From JAVKSM01 sp039583705 (GTDB lineage Bacteria; Actinomycetota; Actinomycetes; Mycobacteriales; Pseudonocardiaceae): a stretch of 9,556 nucleotides of DNA. Location: contig JAVKSM010000117.1 in assembly GCA_039583705.1 (NCBI GenBank), positions 1-9,556 of the forward strand. Direction: 5' to 3'. Positions 1 to 5,767 of the stretch are shown piece after piece. The notes under the pieces are model-generated. The model was given only the letters and a program-made list of their open reading frames with translations. It did no database searches and was not told where the DNA came from. Numbering within the stretch: the stretch's first letter is position 1; every line of letters starts with the position of its first letter. The translations under genes and the position numbers were made by a program.

Positions 1-538
1 GTGCCGGCACCGGCGGGGTGTTGCGGGGGGCTGAGTTCTGGGGGGTCGTCACGGTGGGTTTGGGGGCAGCGGCGCGTGTCGGGGTAGTGGGTGCCGGGGC
101 GGCGGTGCGGGGCTCGCTGGACGCAGCCGACGCGGGCCGGGCGCTCGGTGCGCTGCCGCGGGCACCGGCCTTGCGGGAGCACACCGGCCAGGCGTTCCAG
201 CCCTGGCCGGCGAGCACCCGCTCGGCGACCGTGATCTGCTGCTCGCGGCTGGCCTCCGCCGCGCTCGGCGCCAGTCGGGTGCCGCCGTAGGCGCGCCAAG
301 TCGACGGCGTGAACTGCAGGCCGCCCGAGTAGCCGTTGCCGGTCTCGGTGTGCCAGTTGCCGCCACTCTCACATTGCGCCACGGCGTCCCAGACCGAGTC
401 CGGCGCGGCCTGCGCCGTGCCGGCCGCGACGACGGGGACGCCGACGACGGCGCCGGCGAGCGCCGCTCCGGCAAGGGTCCGGCCGCCCGGCAGCGACCCA
501 CCGGACGGCCTGCGGTGCCTGCCGCGGTATCGAGGCAT
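1..538 (-). CDS. Resuscitation-promoting factor (Rpf) transglycosylase, partial
   Basis: Secreted muralytic enzyme predicted to cleave peptidoglycan glycan strands during growth or exit from dormancy. The frame starts at ATG 538-536, preceded by GGAG, and stays open to the window edge (179 complete codons). Residues 1-44 look like an export signal: an Arg-rich N-terminus, then a hydrophobic Ala/Val/Gly stretch ending in AQA. The Rpf domain covers about 48-121 and is recognised by VWDAVAQCESGGNWH, GNGYSGGLQF and NAWPVC. Glu57 sits at the catalytic position, and Cys56 and Cys120 match the family's disulfide pair. After the domain comes a Pro/Ala/Thr-rich tail that leaves the window, so a C-terminal wall-binding domain may follow. 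It is a tandem paralogue of the rpf gene at 929-1537 but has no recognisable riboswitch in its leader. A complete minus-strand frame at 501-49 overlaps it but has no Rpf similarity. Confidence 0.93.
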   Translation of the reverse strand, partial: MPRYRGRHRRPSGGSLPGGRTLAGAALAGAVVGVPVVAAGTAQAAPDSVWDAVAQCESGGNWHTETGNGYSGGLQFTPSTWRAYGGTRLAPSAAEASREQQITVAERVLAGQGWNAWPVCSRKAGARGSAPSARPASAASSEPRTAAPAPTTPTRAAAPKPTVTTPQNSAPRNTPPVPA

Positions 539-840
539 GGTGGTCTCCGTGCCGCTGCCCTGCCGGGAGCCGTCGTACGGGGAGCGCATCCCGTCCCCGT
601 CCGGCGTCTCGCTCGGGGGCCGGTGCCTGCTGGACGGGGTGGGCGACAGGCTCCGGGGCCCGTCGGGACGTGCTCACGGTCGGGCCGGGGAGCACGTTAA
701 GGGTCGCATCGGAGTTCGCCAACCCCGCGCTGTGACGATTCCGAGACCTCATCGAGATCTCGGCCTGCTCGACCCGGGGACATCAGCCCAGGTAGCTGCA
801 TTGAGATAACGAAAAGATCACGGTCAGGTGACGGAACGAG
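539..840. other. Untranslated leader and promoter region of the distal rpf gene
   Basis: About 300 bases upstream of the rpf start at 538 with no convincing gene; short frames here have no recognisable family and unconvincing composition. Read on the minus strand, I looked for the ydaO riboswitch signature (GACAGCTAACC near the 3' end) and did not find it, in contrast to the paralogous gene. An AT-richer patch on the minus strand around 825-800 (reading GATCTTTTCGTTATCTC) is the best place for a promoter, but no clear -35/-10 pair can be assigned. Confidence 0.45.
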
Positions 841-880
841 CCTCGGCGGGGATGTGATGCAAATCACGTCCCCGCCGAGG
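841..880 (-). terminator. Long GC-rich hairpin downstream of the LysM-type rpf gene
   Basis: A 40-base inverted repeat. The outer 12-bp arms (CCTCGGCGGGGA / TCCCCGCCGAGG) are perfect, and the inner 5-bp arms are GTGAT/ATCAC around a 4-base loop. In the minus-strand RNA one C-A mismatch separates the two stems. It lies 48 bases past the stop codon of the rpf gene on the same strand. No long U-tract follows, as is common for actinobacterial terminators. Its core also reads as a CRP-type site (853-868), so it may have a second role. Confidence 0.6.
853..868. promoter_or_regulatory. CRP/GlxR-like palindrome upstream of distal rpf
   Basis: TGTGATGCAAATCACG matches the CRP-family consensus TGTGA-N6-TCACA at nine of ten defined positions. 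It lies about 315 bases upstream of the rpf start at 538, within the apex of the 841-880 hairpin. In related actinobacteria, rpf genes are known targets of cAMP-responsive regulators (GlxR on Corynebacterium rpf2, Crp on M. tuberculosis rpfA). Binding here is inferred only. Confidence 0.4.
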
Positions 881-897
881 GGTGGCACCCCGTGCCC

Positions 898-916
898 GTG
901 CCCGTGCGCCGGGCAC
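898..916 (-). terminator. Short hairpin just after rpf stop
   Basis: The inverted repeat GTGCCCG-N5-CGGGCAC starts 12 bases past the stop codon of the LysM-type rpf gene, in front of the larger hairpin at 841-880. Together they look like a tandem termination region. The arm lies in a local repeat of CGTGCC (three copies from 891), so the stem can also form in a shifted register. Confidence 0.4.
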
Positions 917-928
917 CCGGGGTAGCGG

Positions 929-1537
929 TCAGCTCAGGCTGAGCCGCTCGCCGGGGAAGATCAGGTTCGGGTTCGACACGGCGGCGCGGTTCCTGGTGAA
1001 CAGGGCCTGCCAGCCACCGAGCAGTCGGTGCGCCGTGGCGATCTGGGACAGCGTGTCGCCCGGCACGACGGTGTAGTCGGCGGTCTGCGTGCTCGCCGCC
1101 TCGGTCACCTGGGCGGCCTGCGGGGTGGACGAGATCAGGGTCCTGGTCCAGGTCGGGCGCGGCTCGCTGCTCGGTGTCGGCGACGAGTCGGCGCCGGCTC
1201 GCCTGCCGCACACCGGCCAGGCTCCCATGCCCTGGCTCCGCTCGACGTTCTCGGCGACCCGGATCTGCTCCTCGCGACTGGCGTCGGCCGGGTTGCCGGT
1301 ACCGCCGTTGGCCTCCCAGGTCGACTTCGTGAACTGCAGGCCGCCGTAGTAGCCGTTGCCGGTGGCGGTGTGCCAGTTGCCGCTGCTCTCGCACTGCGCG
1401 ACGACGTCCCAGTCGGTGGCGCTCGCGGTGGCGGTCGTGACGGCGAACGGGGCGCCGATCACAGCCCCGGCGAGCGCCAGTCGGGTCAGATTGCGGCCGA
1501 GGAGGCGTCTGCGGGAGTTATCTCGATCTCGAGCCAT
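929..1537 (-). CDS. Rpf transglycosylase with C-terminal LysM domain
   Basis: Secreted peptidoglycan-cleaving resuscitation-promoting factor, 202 aa. Residues 1-40 form a signal peptide: Arg-rich start, hydrophobic LALAGAVIGAPFAV, and a likely cleavage site after ASA. The Rpf domain spans about 42-111 (DWDVVAQCESSGNWH, GNGYYGGLQFTKSTW, MGAWPVC). Glu50 is the catalytic position, and Cys49/Cys110 are the expected disulfide. A Ser/Thr/Pro linker leads to one LysM module at about 154-202 (YTVVPGDTLSQIA ... NPNLIFPGERL) for wall anchoring. The start at 1537 is preferred over an in-frame ATG at 1621 because GGAGAGAG sits just upstream of 1537, because the signal peptide begins there, and because the extension would run into the c-di-AMP riboswitch. 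Expression is probably shut down by c-di-AMP through that leader. Confidence 0.95.
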   Translation of the reverse strand: MARDRDNSRRRLLGRNLTRLALAGAVIGAPFAVTTATASATDWDVVAQCESSGNWHTATGNGYYGGLQFTKSTWEANGGTGNPADASREEQIRVAENVERSQGMGAWPVCGRRAGADSSPTPSSEPRPTWTRTLISSTPQAAQVTEAASTQTADYTVVPGDTLSQIATAHRLLGGWQALFTRNRAAVSNPNLIFPGERLSLS

Positions 1538-1552
1538 GTGCTCTCTCCGGTA

Positions 1553-1729
1553 CCGCGCCTCCGAGGTTAGCTGTCGGGTTCGGGCTGAGAGAGTCGCCCG
1601 GCCGTTTCCACTCGGCTTCACCCCAAGGGCCCGCCTGCCGCGTGCCCGCCACGTCGGGTCCCCCGACCCTGTCCGGTGTCGTTTCCTGGTTTCGAGGGTC
1701 CAGATCCCGCTGGACAGGGTTCGGCGCGG
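1553..1729 (-). promoter_or_regulatory. c-di-AMP riboswitch (ydaO/yuaA type) in rpf leader
   Basis: Read on the minus strand, the leader contains hallmarks of actinobacterial ydaO aptamers: GCCGAACCCTGTCC near the 5' end, GGGGTGAAGCCG in the middle (about 1624-1613), and CCGACAGCTAACCTCGG with AGGCG at the 3' end (about 1577-1556). The ends pair as a perfect 7-bp closing stem, CCGCGCC (1729-1723) with GGCGCGG (1559-1553). The ribosome binding site begins only four bases after the closing stem and the ATG is at 1537, so there is no room for a separate intrinsic terminator between aptamer and gene. The family is known to sit in front of rpf and other wall-hydrolase genes in actinobacteria and to lower expression when c-di-AMP is bound. 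Confidence 0.88.
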
Positions 1730-1817
1730 CGGGATCCGGGTCCATTCAGGCCAGGCGTGTGCCGACCCGAGCGGCGACGGTAGGTAGTCGGGTGGCCGCA
1801 GGGGAGAGGGTCGGGCA

Positions 1818-1833
1818 GGTGACGATCGTCACC
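1818..1833. promoter_or_regulatory. Perfect 16-bp palindrome, CRP/GlxR-like
   Basis: GGTGACGATCGTCACC is a perfect palindrome containing the GTGA-N6-TCAC core of CRP-family sites. It lies about 90 bases upstream of the riboswitch that leads the rpf gene, in the position expected for control of that leftward promoter. It is also about 190 bases upstream of the rightward operon, so it could serve either direction. Confidence 0.45.
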
Positions 1834-1916
1834 GTAACGTTTCACGGCAATTGGCGTTACGCCACGTTTCTGCCGGTAGACGGCGTTTCACGGCAAGGCG
1901 GGACCGGCCTCGTTTC
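1834..1916. repeat. Spaced CGTTTC direct repeats in divergent control region
   Basis: The 13-mer CGTTTCACGGCAA occurs exactly at 1838-1850 and again at 1884-1896. Partial copies start at 1865 (CGTTTCTGCCGG) and 1911 (CGTTTCATCG). The starts are spaced 27, 19 and 27 bases, giving two similar pairs. The first copy is also enclosed by the inverted repeat GTAACG (1834-1839) / CGTTAC (1855-1860). This is probably part of a regulatory region; the binding protein is unknown. Confidence 0.5.
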
Positions 1917-1921
1917 ATCGT

Positions 1922-1960
1922 ATTACAGGAGTGTAACTGTGTATCACAGGACTGTAACTG
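1922..1960. promoter_or_regulatory. Two tandem operator-like repeats upstream of the operon
   Basis: ATTACAGGAGTGTAACTG (1922-1939) and ATCACAGGACTGTAACTG (1943-1960) agree at 16 of 18 positions, with a period of 21 bases (two helical turns). The first copy contains a perfect TTACA-N4-TGTAA inverted repeat; the second has one mismatch in it. The junction between copies is itself palindromic (CTGTG-TAT-CACAG, 1937-1949). The layout suggests two dimers of a TetR- or GntR-type repressor on one DNA face, 62 bases before the first gene of the mycofactocin operon. MftR, a TetR regulator known to control mft genes, is one candidate, but no mftR gene lies in this window. Confidence 0.5.
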
Positions 1961-2021
1961 GGCATTGAACACGCGGGGTAGACCCTCGGCGCGGATGCCG
2001 CTGGCCATGCGCCGCGGGGTC

Positions 2022-2939
2022 ATGGACACTGGGGGTGTGGGCGACTGCACCAGCACCGGCCTGGACTCCCCGGAGGCGTTGGCGGCCGCGCTCGACGCCA
2101 CCGGGTACCTGCCCGACGACGGCCTCGCCACCGCCGCCTATCTCGCCCTGCGGATGAGCCGTCCGCTGCTGTGCGAGGGTGAGCCCGGCACCGGGAAGAC
2201 CGCGCTGGCGCAGGCGCTGGCGCAGGTCCTGGGAGCCGAGCTGGTCCGCCTGCAGTGCCATGAGGGGATCGACGCCACCCAGGCCCTGTACGACTGGGAC
2301 TTCCCCCGCCAGTTGCTGCACCTGCGCGCCGCGGAGACCGCAGCGAACGCCTCCGGCGAGGCCGTCGACCCCGACGTCCTGGAGGCGTCGCTCTACGACC
2401 CGCGCTTCCTGCTGGCCCGGCCGGTGCTCCGCGCCCTGCAGACCGCCCCCAGCGTGCTGCTCATCGACGAGGTGGACCGGGCCGACGACGAGTTCGAGGC
2501 TTTCCTGCTCGAGGTGCTCACCGAGCATGCGGTGACCATCCCCGAGCTCGGCGAGGTGCGGGCCGGAACCCCGCCACTGGTCGTGCTCACGTCCAACCGC
2601 ACCCGCGAGGTCCACGACGCGCTCAAACGCCGCTGCCTCTACCTGTGGTTGGACCACCCTGACCTCGCCCGCGAGACCGCGATCCTGCGCCGGCGGCTGC
2701 CCGGCCTCCCGGAGCGGCTGGCCGCCCAGGTCGCGGGCGCGGTCCGGCGGTTGCGGGAGGTCGGCCTGCTCAAGCCGCCGGGGGTGGCCGAAGCGCTGGA
2801 CTGGGCGCAGGCGCTGACCCTGCTCGGCGCCCGGGAGCTCGACCCGGCGCTCGCCGCGAAGACCCTGGGCGCGGTGCTCAAGTACCGCGAGGACGCCGAC
2901 CGGGTACGCGAGTCGCTGGACGCCTTGCTGGCGTCATGA
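2022..2939 (+). CDS. MoxR-family AAA+ ATPase (CoxD-like)
   Basis: Predicted ATP-driven chaperone of about 305 aa, paired with the VWA protein that follows. Walker A is GEPGTGKT (residues 53-60 from the chosen start), Walker B is VLLIDEVDRAD (about 145-155), and sensor 1 is the LTSNRTRE region (about 189-196), followed by KRRCLYLWLDHPD with the likely arginine finger. In CO dehydrogenase operons, a MoxR ATPase (CoxD) and a VWA partner (CoxE) help install or sulfurate the metal centre of the molybdenum hydroxylase. The start is uncertain: ATG 2022 gives a family-like N-terminus, while ATG 1995, ATG 2007 and GTG 2037 are also in frame and no site has a strong ribosome binding sequence. The open frame reaching back to 1851 crosses the operator-like repeats and is not believed. 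It is the first gene of the rightward operon. Confidence 0.88.
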   Translation: MDTGGVGDCTSTGLDSPEALAAALDATGYLPDDGLATAAYLALRMSRPLLCEGEPGTGKTALAQALAQVLGAELVRLQCHEGIDATQALYDWDFPRQLLHLRAAETAANASGEAVDPDVLEASLYDPRFLLARPVLRALQTAPSVLLIDEVDRADDEFEAFLLEVLTEHAVTIPELGEVRAGTPPLVVLTSNRTREVHDALKRRCLYLWLDHPDLARETAILRRRLPGLPERLAAQVAGAVRRLREVGLLKPPGVAEALDWAQALTLLGARELDPALAAKTLGAVLKYREDADRVRESLDALLAS

Positions 2940-2984
2940 GCGGGCCGTCGTCATGAGCGGGCCGGCGTGATGAGCGGGCCGGAC
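2934..2984 (+). repeat. 17-bp triplication carrying three start codons
   Basis: Three tandem copies of a 17-bp unit (TCATGAGCGGGCCGNNG; the third begins TGATGAG) start at 2934, 2951 and 2968. Each contains ATGAGCGGGCC, so start codons at 2936, 2953 and 2970 fall in three different frames. The first overlaps the ATPase stop as ATGA. The first two open only short frames (MSGPSS and MSGPA) before stopping; the third begins the VWA gene. Confidence 0.85.
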
Positions 2985-4100
2985 GGGGACCAGCCCGACG
3001 TGCTGCCCGACCTCGTCGGGTTCACCGCCGCGCTGCGCCACGCCGGCGTTGCGGTGACCACCGATCGGGCGGGCGCGTTTCTCACCGCGCTGGACGAGTT
3101 GGACGTGGCCAGCCAACAGCAGACCTACTGGGCCGGCCGACTCACCCTCTGCGGCGATCCCGACGACATCGCGCGCTACGACATGGCGTTCCGGGCGTGG
3201 TTCGGGTCAGCGCAGCCGCGGCGCCGCAGCTCCCCGCCCAGCCAACCGCGCAAGCGTGCGGTGCTCGCGGCGCTGGCTCCGCCGTCAGGCCCGGAGGAGG
3301 TGGGTGGGCACGAGGACGAAGCCGCGCTCACGGTGGCGGCCAGTGAGACCGAGGTGCTGCGGCACCGCGACCTCGGCGAGCTGACCGCGGCCGAGCGGGA
3401 CCACCTGCGCCTGCTGCTGGCGACGCTGCACCCGCAGCCACCGCTGCGGGCGGCCCGCCGCCGGCGCCCGGCCCGGCGCGGTGAGCCCGATCCCGGCCGT
3501 ACGTTGCGGTCGGCGTTGCGCACCGGGGGCGAGGTGCACGGGTTGCGGCGGCGCTCCCGGTCCACCCGGCCCCGCCGGGTGGTGCTGCTGGTGGACGTGT
3601 CCGGCTCGATGTCGCCCTACGCCGACACCCTGCTGCGCTTCGCCCACGTGGTGGCGCGCCGCGCCCCGGCCGCCGTCGAGGTCTTCACGCTCGGCACCCG
3701 GTTGACGAGGGTGACCCGCGAGCTGCGCCAGCGCGACCCGGAGCGGGCGCTGGTCGCCGCCGGCAGAGCGATCCCGGACTGGTCGGGTGGTACCCGGCTG
3801 GGCGAGGCGATGCGCGCCTTCATCGACCGGTGGGGACAGCGCGGCGCGGCCCGGCGGGCCGTCGTCGTCATCTTCTCCGACGGCTGGGAACGCGGGGACG
3901 CCGCGCTGCTCGGGGAGCAGCTCGCCCGGCTGCACCGGCTGGCACACAAGGTCATTTGGGTGAACCCGCACGCCGGCAAGGCCGGCTACCATCCGATACA
4001 GGGCGGTATTGTGGCGGCTCTGCCGCACCTGGACCGCCTGCTGGCCGGGCACAGCCTGGCTACCCTTGAAGAACTGGCGAAGGTGGTGCGCGATGCGTGA
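2970..4100 (+). CDS. VWA-domain protein, CoxE-like
   Basis: Protein of 376 aa, partner of the preceding MoxR ATPase. It is a cytosolic metal-binding adaptor of the type that works with CoxD in molybdenum hydroxylase maturation. The N-terminal helical region (1-80) is typical of CoxE-like proteins. A charged, Arg/Pro-rich linker follows (about 82-200), with a basic cluster RRRRPARR. The VWA domain begins near 202 with VVLLVDVSGSMS; Asp209, Ser211 and Ser213 form the MIDAS motif, with Thr275 (SGGTRLGEA) and Asp304 (FSDGWERGD) as the other metal-site positions. The MIDAS is therefore complete and it should bind Mg2+. ATG 2970 is the last of three repeated start codons; GTG 2967 just before it is in frame and equally possible. 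The 3' end overlaps the next gene by eight bases. Confidence 0.9.
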   Translation: MSGPDGDQPDVLPDLVGFTAALRHAGVAVTTDRAGAFLTALDELDVASQQQTYWAGRLTLCGDPDDIARYDMAFRAWFGSAQPRRRSSPPSQPRKRAVLAALAPPSGPEEVGGHEDEAALTVAASETEVLRHRDLGELTAAERDHLRLLLATLHPQPPLRAARRRRPARRGEPDPGRTLRSALRTGGEVHGLRRRSRSTRPRRVVLLVDVSGSMSPYADTLLRFAHVVARRAPAAVEVFTLGTRLTRVTRELRQRDPERALVAAGRAIPDWSGGTRLGEAMRAFIDRWGQRGAARRAVVVIFSDGWERGDAALLGEQLARLHRLAHKVIWVNPHAGKAGYHPIQGGIVAALPHLDRLLAGHSLATLEELAKVVRDA

Positions 4101-5223
4101 CGTGCTTGACCAACTGGAGTCCTTGTGGTCCTCGGGCCGCCCGATCGCGCTCGCCACGGTGGTCAGCACCTTCCGCTCGGCGCCCCGCCAGCCCGGAGCC
4201 TCGATGCTCGTCGGCCCCGACGGTGAGGCCGTCGGCAGCGTCTCCGGGGGTTGCGTGGAAGGTGCCGTCTATGAGCTGGGCACGGGGGTGCGGGACGGCG
4301 AGCAGCCGGTGCTGCAGCGCTACGGCGTCTCCGACGACGACGCGTTCGCCGTGGGCCTGACCTGCGGGGGCATCCTCGACGTGTTCGTCGAGCGGGTCGA
4401 CGCGGACTCCTTCCCCCAGCTCGGCGAGGTCGCGAAGGCGGTGCGCGAGCACGAGCCGGTGGCCGTGGCCACCGTGGTGGTCGGTCCGGCGCAGCGCCTC
4501 GGCCGGCGGCTCGTGGTGTGGCCGGATCGCGTCGAGGGCACCACCGGCTCGGCCCGCATCAACGACGCGGTCCGCGACGACGCCCGCGGGCTGCTCGCCG
4601 CCGGCCGCTCGGCGATGCTGACCTACGGCGTCGACGGGCAGCGCCGGGGCGAGGGGCTGAGCGTGTTCGTCGAGTCCTTCGCCCCACCACCGCGCATGGT
4701 CGTGTTCGGGGCGATCGACTTTGCGGCGGCGGTCGCCAAGATCGGTGCGTTCCTCGGCTACAAGGTGACGGTGTGCGACGCCCGTCCGGTCTTCGCGACC
4801 GCGAGCCGGTTCCCGCACGCGCACGAGGTGGTCGTGGAGTGGCCGCACCGCTACCTGGAGGCGGAGGCCGCGGCCGGGCGACTGGACGCTCGCACCGCGA
4901 TCTGCGTGCTCACCCACGACCCGAAGTTCGACGTCCCGGTGCTGGAGGTGGCGCTGCGGCTGCCCGAGGTCGGTTACATCGGCGTCATGGGCTCCCGGCG
5001 CACCCACGACAACCGGATGGAACGGTTGCGGGAGGCCGGGCTGACCGACCGGGAGCTGGCTCGGATGTCGAGCCCGGTCGGGCTGGACATCGGTGCCCGC
5101 ACTCCGGAGGAGACCGCGGTGTCGATCGCGGCGGAGATCATCGCGCTGCGCTGGGGCGGGGTGGGCGCCCGACTGGCGGACCGCGCGGGGCCCATCCACG
5201 GCGGGCGGCTGGTGCCCGCCTGA
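4093..5223 (+). CDS. XdhC/CoxF family molybdenum cofactor maturation protein
   Basis: Protein of 376 aa in the XdhC/CoxF family, whose members bind and protect molybdenum cofactor and assist its sulfuration before insertion into hydroxylases such as xanthine or CO dehydrogenase. The N-terminal domain carries GSVSGGCVEGAVYE (about 48-61, Cys54) and GLTCGGILDVFVE (Cys91). The C-terminal Rossmann-like domain starts near 202 with MVVFGAIDFAAAVAKIG, then GYKVTVCDARPVFAT, YIGVMGSRRTHDNR and the signature SPVGLDIGARTPEETAVSI. The first glycine loop is GAIDF rather than GxGxxG, a form I recall from other CoxF-like actinobacterial members. ATG 4093 overlaps the VWA stop (4098-4100), so translation is probably coupled. 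It ends 47 bases before mftA, with no terminator between, tying the trio to the mycofactocin genes. Confidence 0.92.
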   Translation: MRDVLDQLESLWSSGRPIALATVVSTFRSAPRQPGASMLVGPDGEAVGSVSGGCVEGAVYELGTGVRDGEQPVLQRYGVSDDDAFAVGLTCGGILDVFVERVDADSFPQLGEVAKAVREHEPVAVATVVVGPAQRLGRRLVVWPDRVEGTTGSARINDAVRDDARGLLAAGRSAMLTYGVDGQRRGEGLSVFVESFAPPPRMVVFGAIDFAAAVAKIGAFLGYKVTVCDARPVFATASRFPHAHEVVVEWPHRYLEAEAAAGRLDARTAICVLTHDPKFDVPVLEVALRLPEVGYIGVMGSRRTHDNRMERLREAGLTDRELARMSSPVGLDIGARTPEETAVSIAAEIIALRWGGVGARLADRAGPIHGGRLVPA

Positions 5224-5258
5224 CCGTCCCGGCGGCACCGACCGACATGAGCCGCCAC

Positions 5259-5264
5259 AGGAGG
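5259..5264 (+). promoter_or_regulatory. Strong ribosome binding site of mftA
   Basis: A full AGGAGG six bases before ATG 5271 is the strongest Shine-Dalgarno match in the window. It selects this start over an in-frame ATG at 5247. High translation of a precursor peptide relative to its processing enzymes is typical of RiPP operons. Confidence 0.85.
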
Positions 5265-5270
5265 AACGAC

Positions 5271-5390
5271 ATGCCGAGCGACGAGACTCCGCAGCCAGCC
5301 ACCGAGGACGCCGCGGCGGTCGAGGCGGGCCTGGTGGAGGAGAGCCTGGTGGAGGAGGTCTCGATCGACGGCATGTGTGGCGTCTACTGA
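5271..5390 (+). CDS. mftA: Mycofactocin precursor peptide MftA
   Basis: Precursor of 39 aa for the redox cofactor mycofactocin. The acidic leader (Glu/Asp/Ala-rich, with the repeated block LVEESLVEEV at 21-30) is bound by MftB. The core is the family-invariant C-terminus IDGMCGVY. In the known pathway MftC decarboxylates the last Tyr and joins it to Val, and MftE cuts after the Gly to release the Val-Tyr-derived product. All residues needed for this are present. The LVEE repeat is encoded by two copies of CTGGTGGAGGAG (5331-5342 and 5346-5357). It lies between the XdhC gene and mftB in one operon. Confidence 0.98.
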   Translation: MPSDETPQPATEDAAAVEAGLVEESLVEEVSIDGMCGVY

Positions 5391-5428
5391 CGTTGCTTCC
5401 GGATTTCTCCTCGTCCGGCTTTCTTCCG

Positions 5429-5767
5429 ATGGCCACTGGCGGGTTCGACCCGGGACGGCGCTACCGCCGCGCCCCGGAGGTCGCCGTGCGCCCGGAGCCG
5501 TTCGGCGCGCTGCTCTACCACTTCGGCACCCGGCGGCTGTCGTTCCTCAAGACGGCGGCGCTGGTTCGGGTGGTGACCACGCTCGAGGAGCACCCGGACG
5601 TGCACGCCGCGCTGGACGCGGCCGGCGTGACACCGGCGCAGCGCCGCAGCTACCTCGTCGCGCTGGCCGACCTGGCCGCCTCCGGGACCATCGAGACAGT
5701 CGGGGAGGCAGCCGGAGATGCAGTCGGGGAGGCAGCCGGAGAGGCAGCTGGAGAAGGATCGCCGTGA
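5429..5767 (+). CDS. mftB: Mycofactocin peptide chaperone MftB
   Basis: Small RiPP recognition-element protein (112 aa, PqqD-like fold) that binds the MftA leader and delivers it to MftC. The family motif is clear at residues 22-41 (PEPFGALLYHFGTRR, then LSFLK), followed by a helical region to about 90. The C-terminus carries a low-complexity tail, TVGEAAGDAVGEAAGEAAGEG, encoded by 24-bp tandem repeats and longer than I remember for this family. ATG 5429 is chosen because it gives the expected N-terminal length. Its ribosome binding site is poor, and an in-frame GTG at 5375 inside mftA is an alternative that would couple the two genes. The stop overlaps the GTG start of mftC. Confidence 0.95.
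   Translation: MATGGFDPGRRYRRAPEVAVRPEPFGALLYHFGTRRLSFLKTAALVRVVTTLEEHPDVHAALDAAGVTPAQRRSYLVALADLAASGTIETVGEAAGDAVGEAAGEAAGEGSP
5697..5758 (+). repeat. 24-bp tandem repeat at mftB 3' end
   Basis: CAGTCGGGGAGGCAGCCGGA starts at 5697 and again at 5721 (period 24), with a shorter third copy GAGGCAGCTGGAGA at 5741-5754. It encodes the 8-residue unit VGEAAGDA/VGEAAGEA. The last unit runs into GGAGAAGGA (5750-5758), the ribosome binding site of mftC, so repeat number would change what lies just upstream of that site. Confidence 0.85.

Noticed and set aside
49..501. Complete minus-strand frame of 150 codons in the first rpf region
   Set aside because: It is out of frame with the real Rpf protein, which is read from 538 and shows catalytic Glu, paired Cys and signal peptide; this frame is Arg/Pro-rich shadow.
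539..840. Possible second c-di-AMP riboswitch before the distal rpf gene
   Set aside because: The conserved 3' block (GACAGCTAACC) and the closing stem seen in the paralogue's leader are absent.
697..888. Small minus-strand frame (63 codons) between the rpf genes
   Set aside because: It starts inside the 841-880 hairpin, has no recognisable domain, and lies where a leader and promoter are expected.
1538..1621. Upstream extension of the LysM-type rpf gene to ATG 1621
   Set aside because: The extension would encode riboswitch sequence, and ATG 1537 has the ribosome binding site and signal peptide.
1851..2021. N-terminal extension of the MoxR ATPase to ATG 1851
   Set aside because: It crosses direct and operator-like repeats and has no similarity to ATPase N-termini; an internal start near 2022 fits better.
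3285..4169. Long minus-strand frame opposite the VWA gene
   Set aside because: It is a GC-bias mirror frame; the plus strand has a complete MIDAS motif and family layout.
5377..5763. Upstream part of the long frame that ends with mftC
   Set aside because: It overlaps mftB in another frame and lacks MftC features; GTG 5764 has a good ribosome binding site and the mftB stop overlap.
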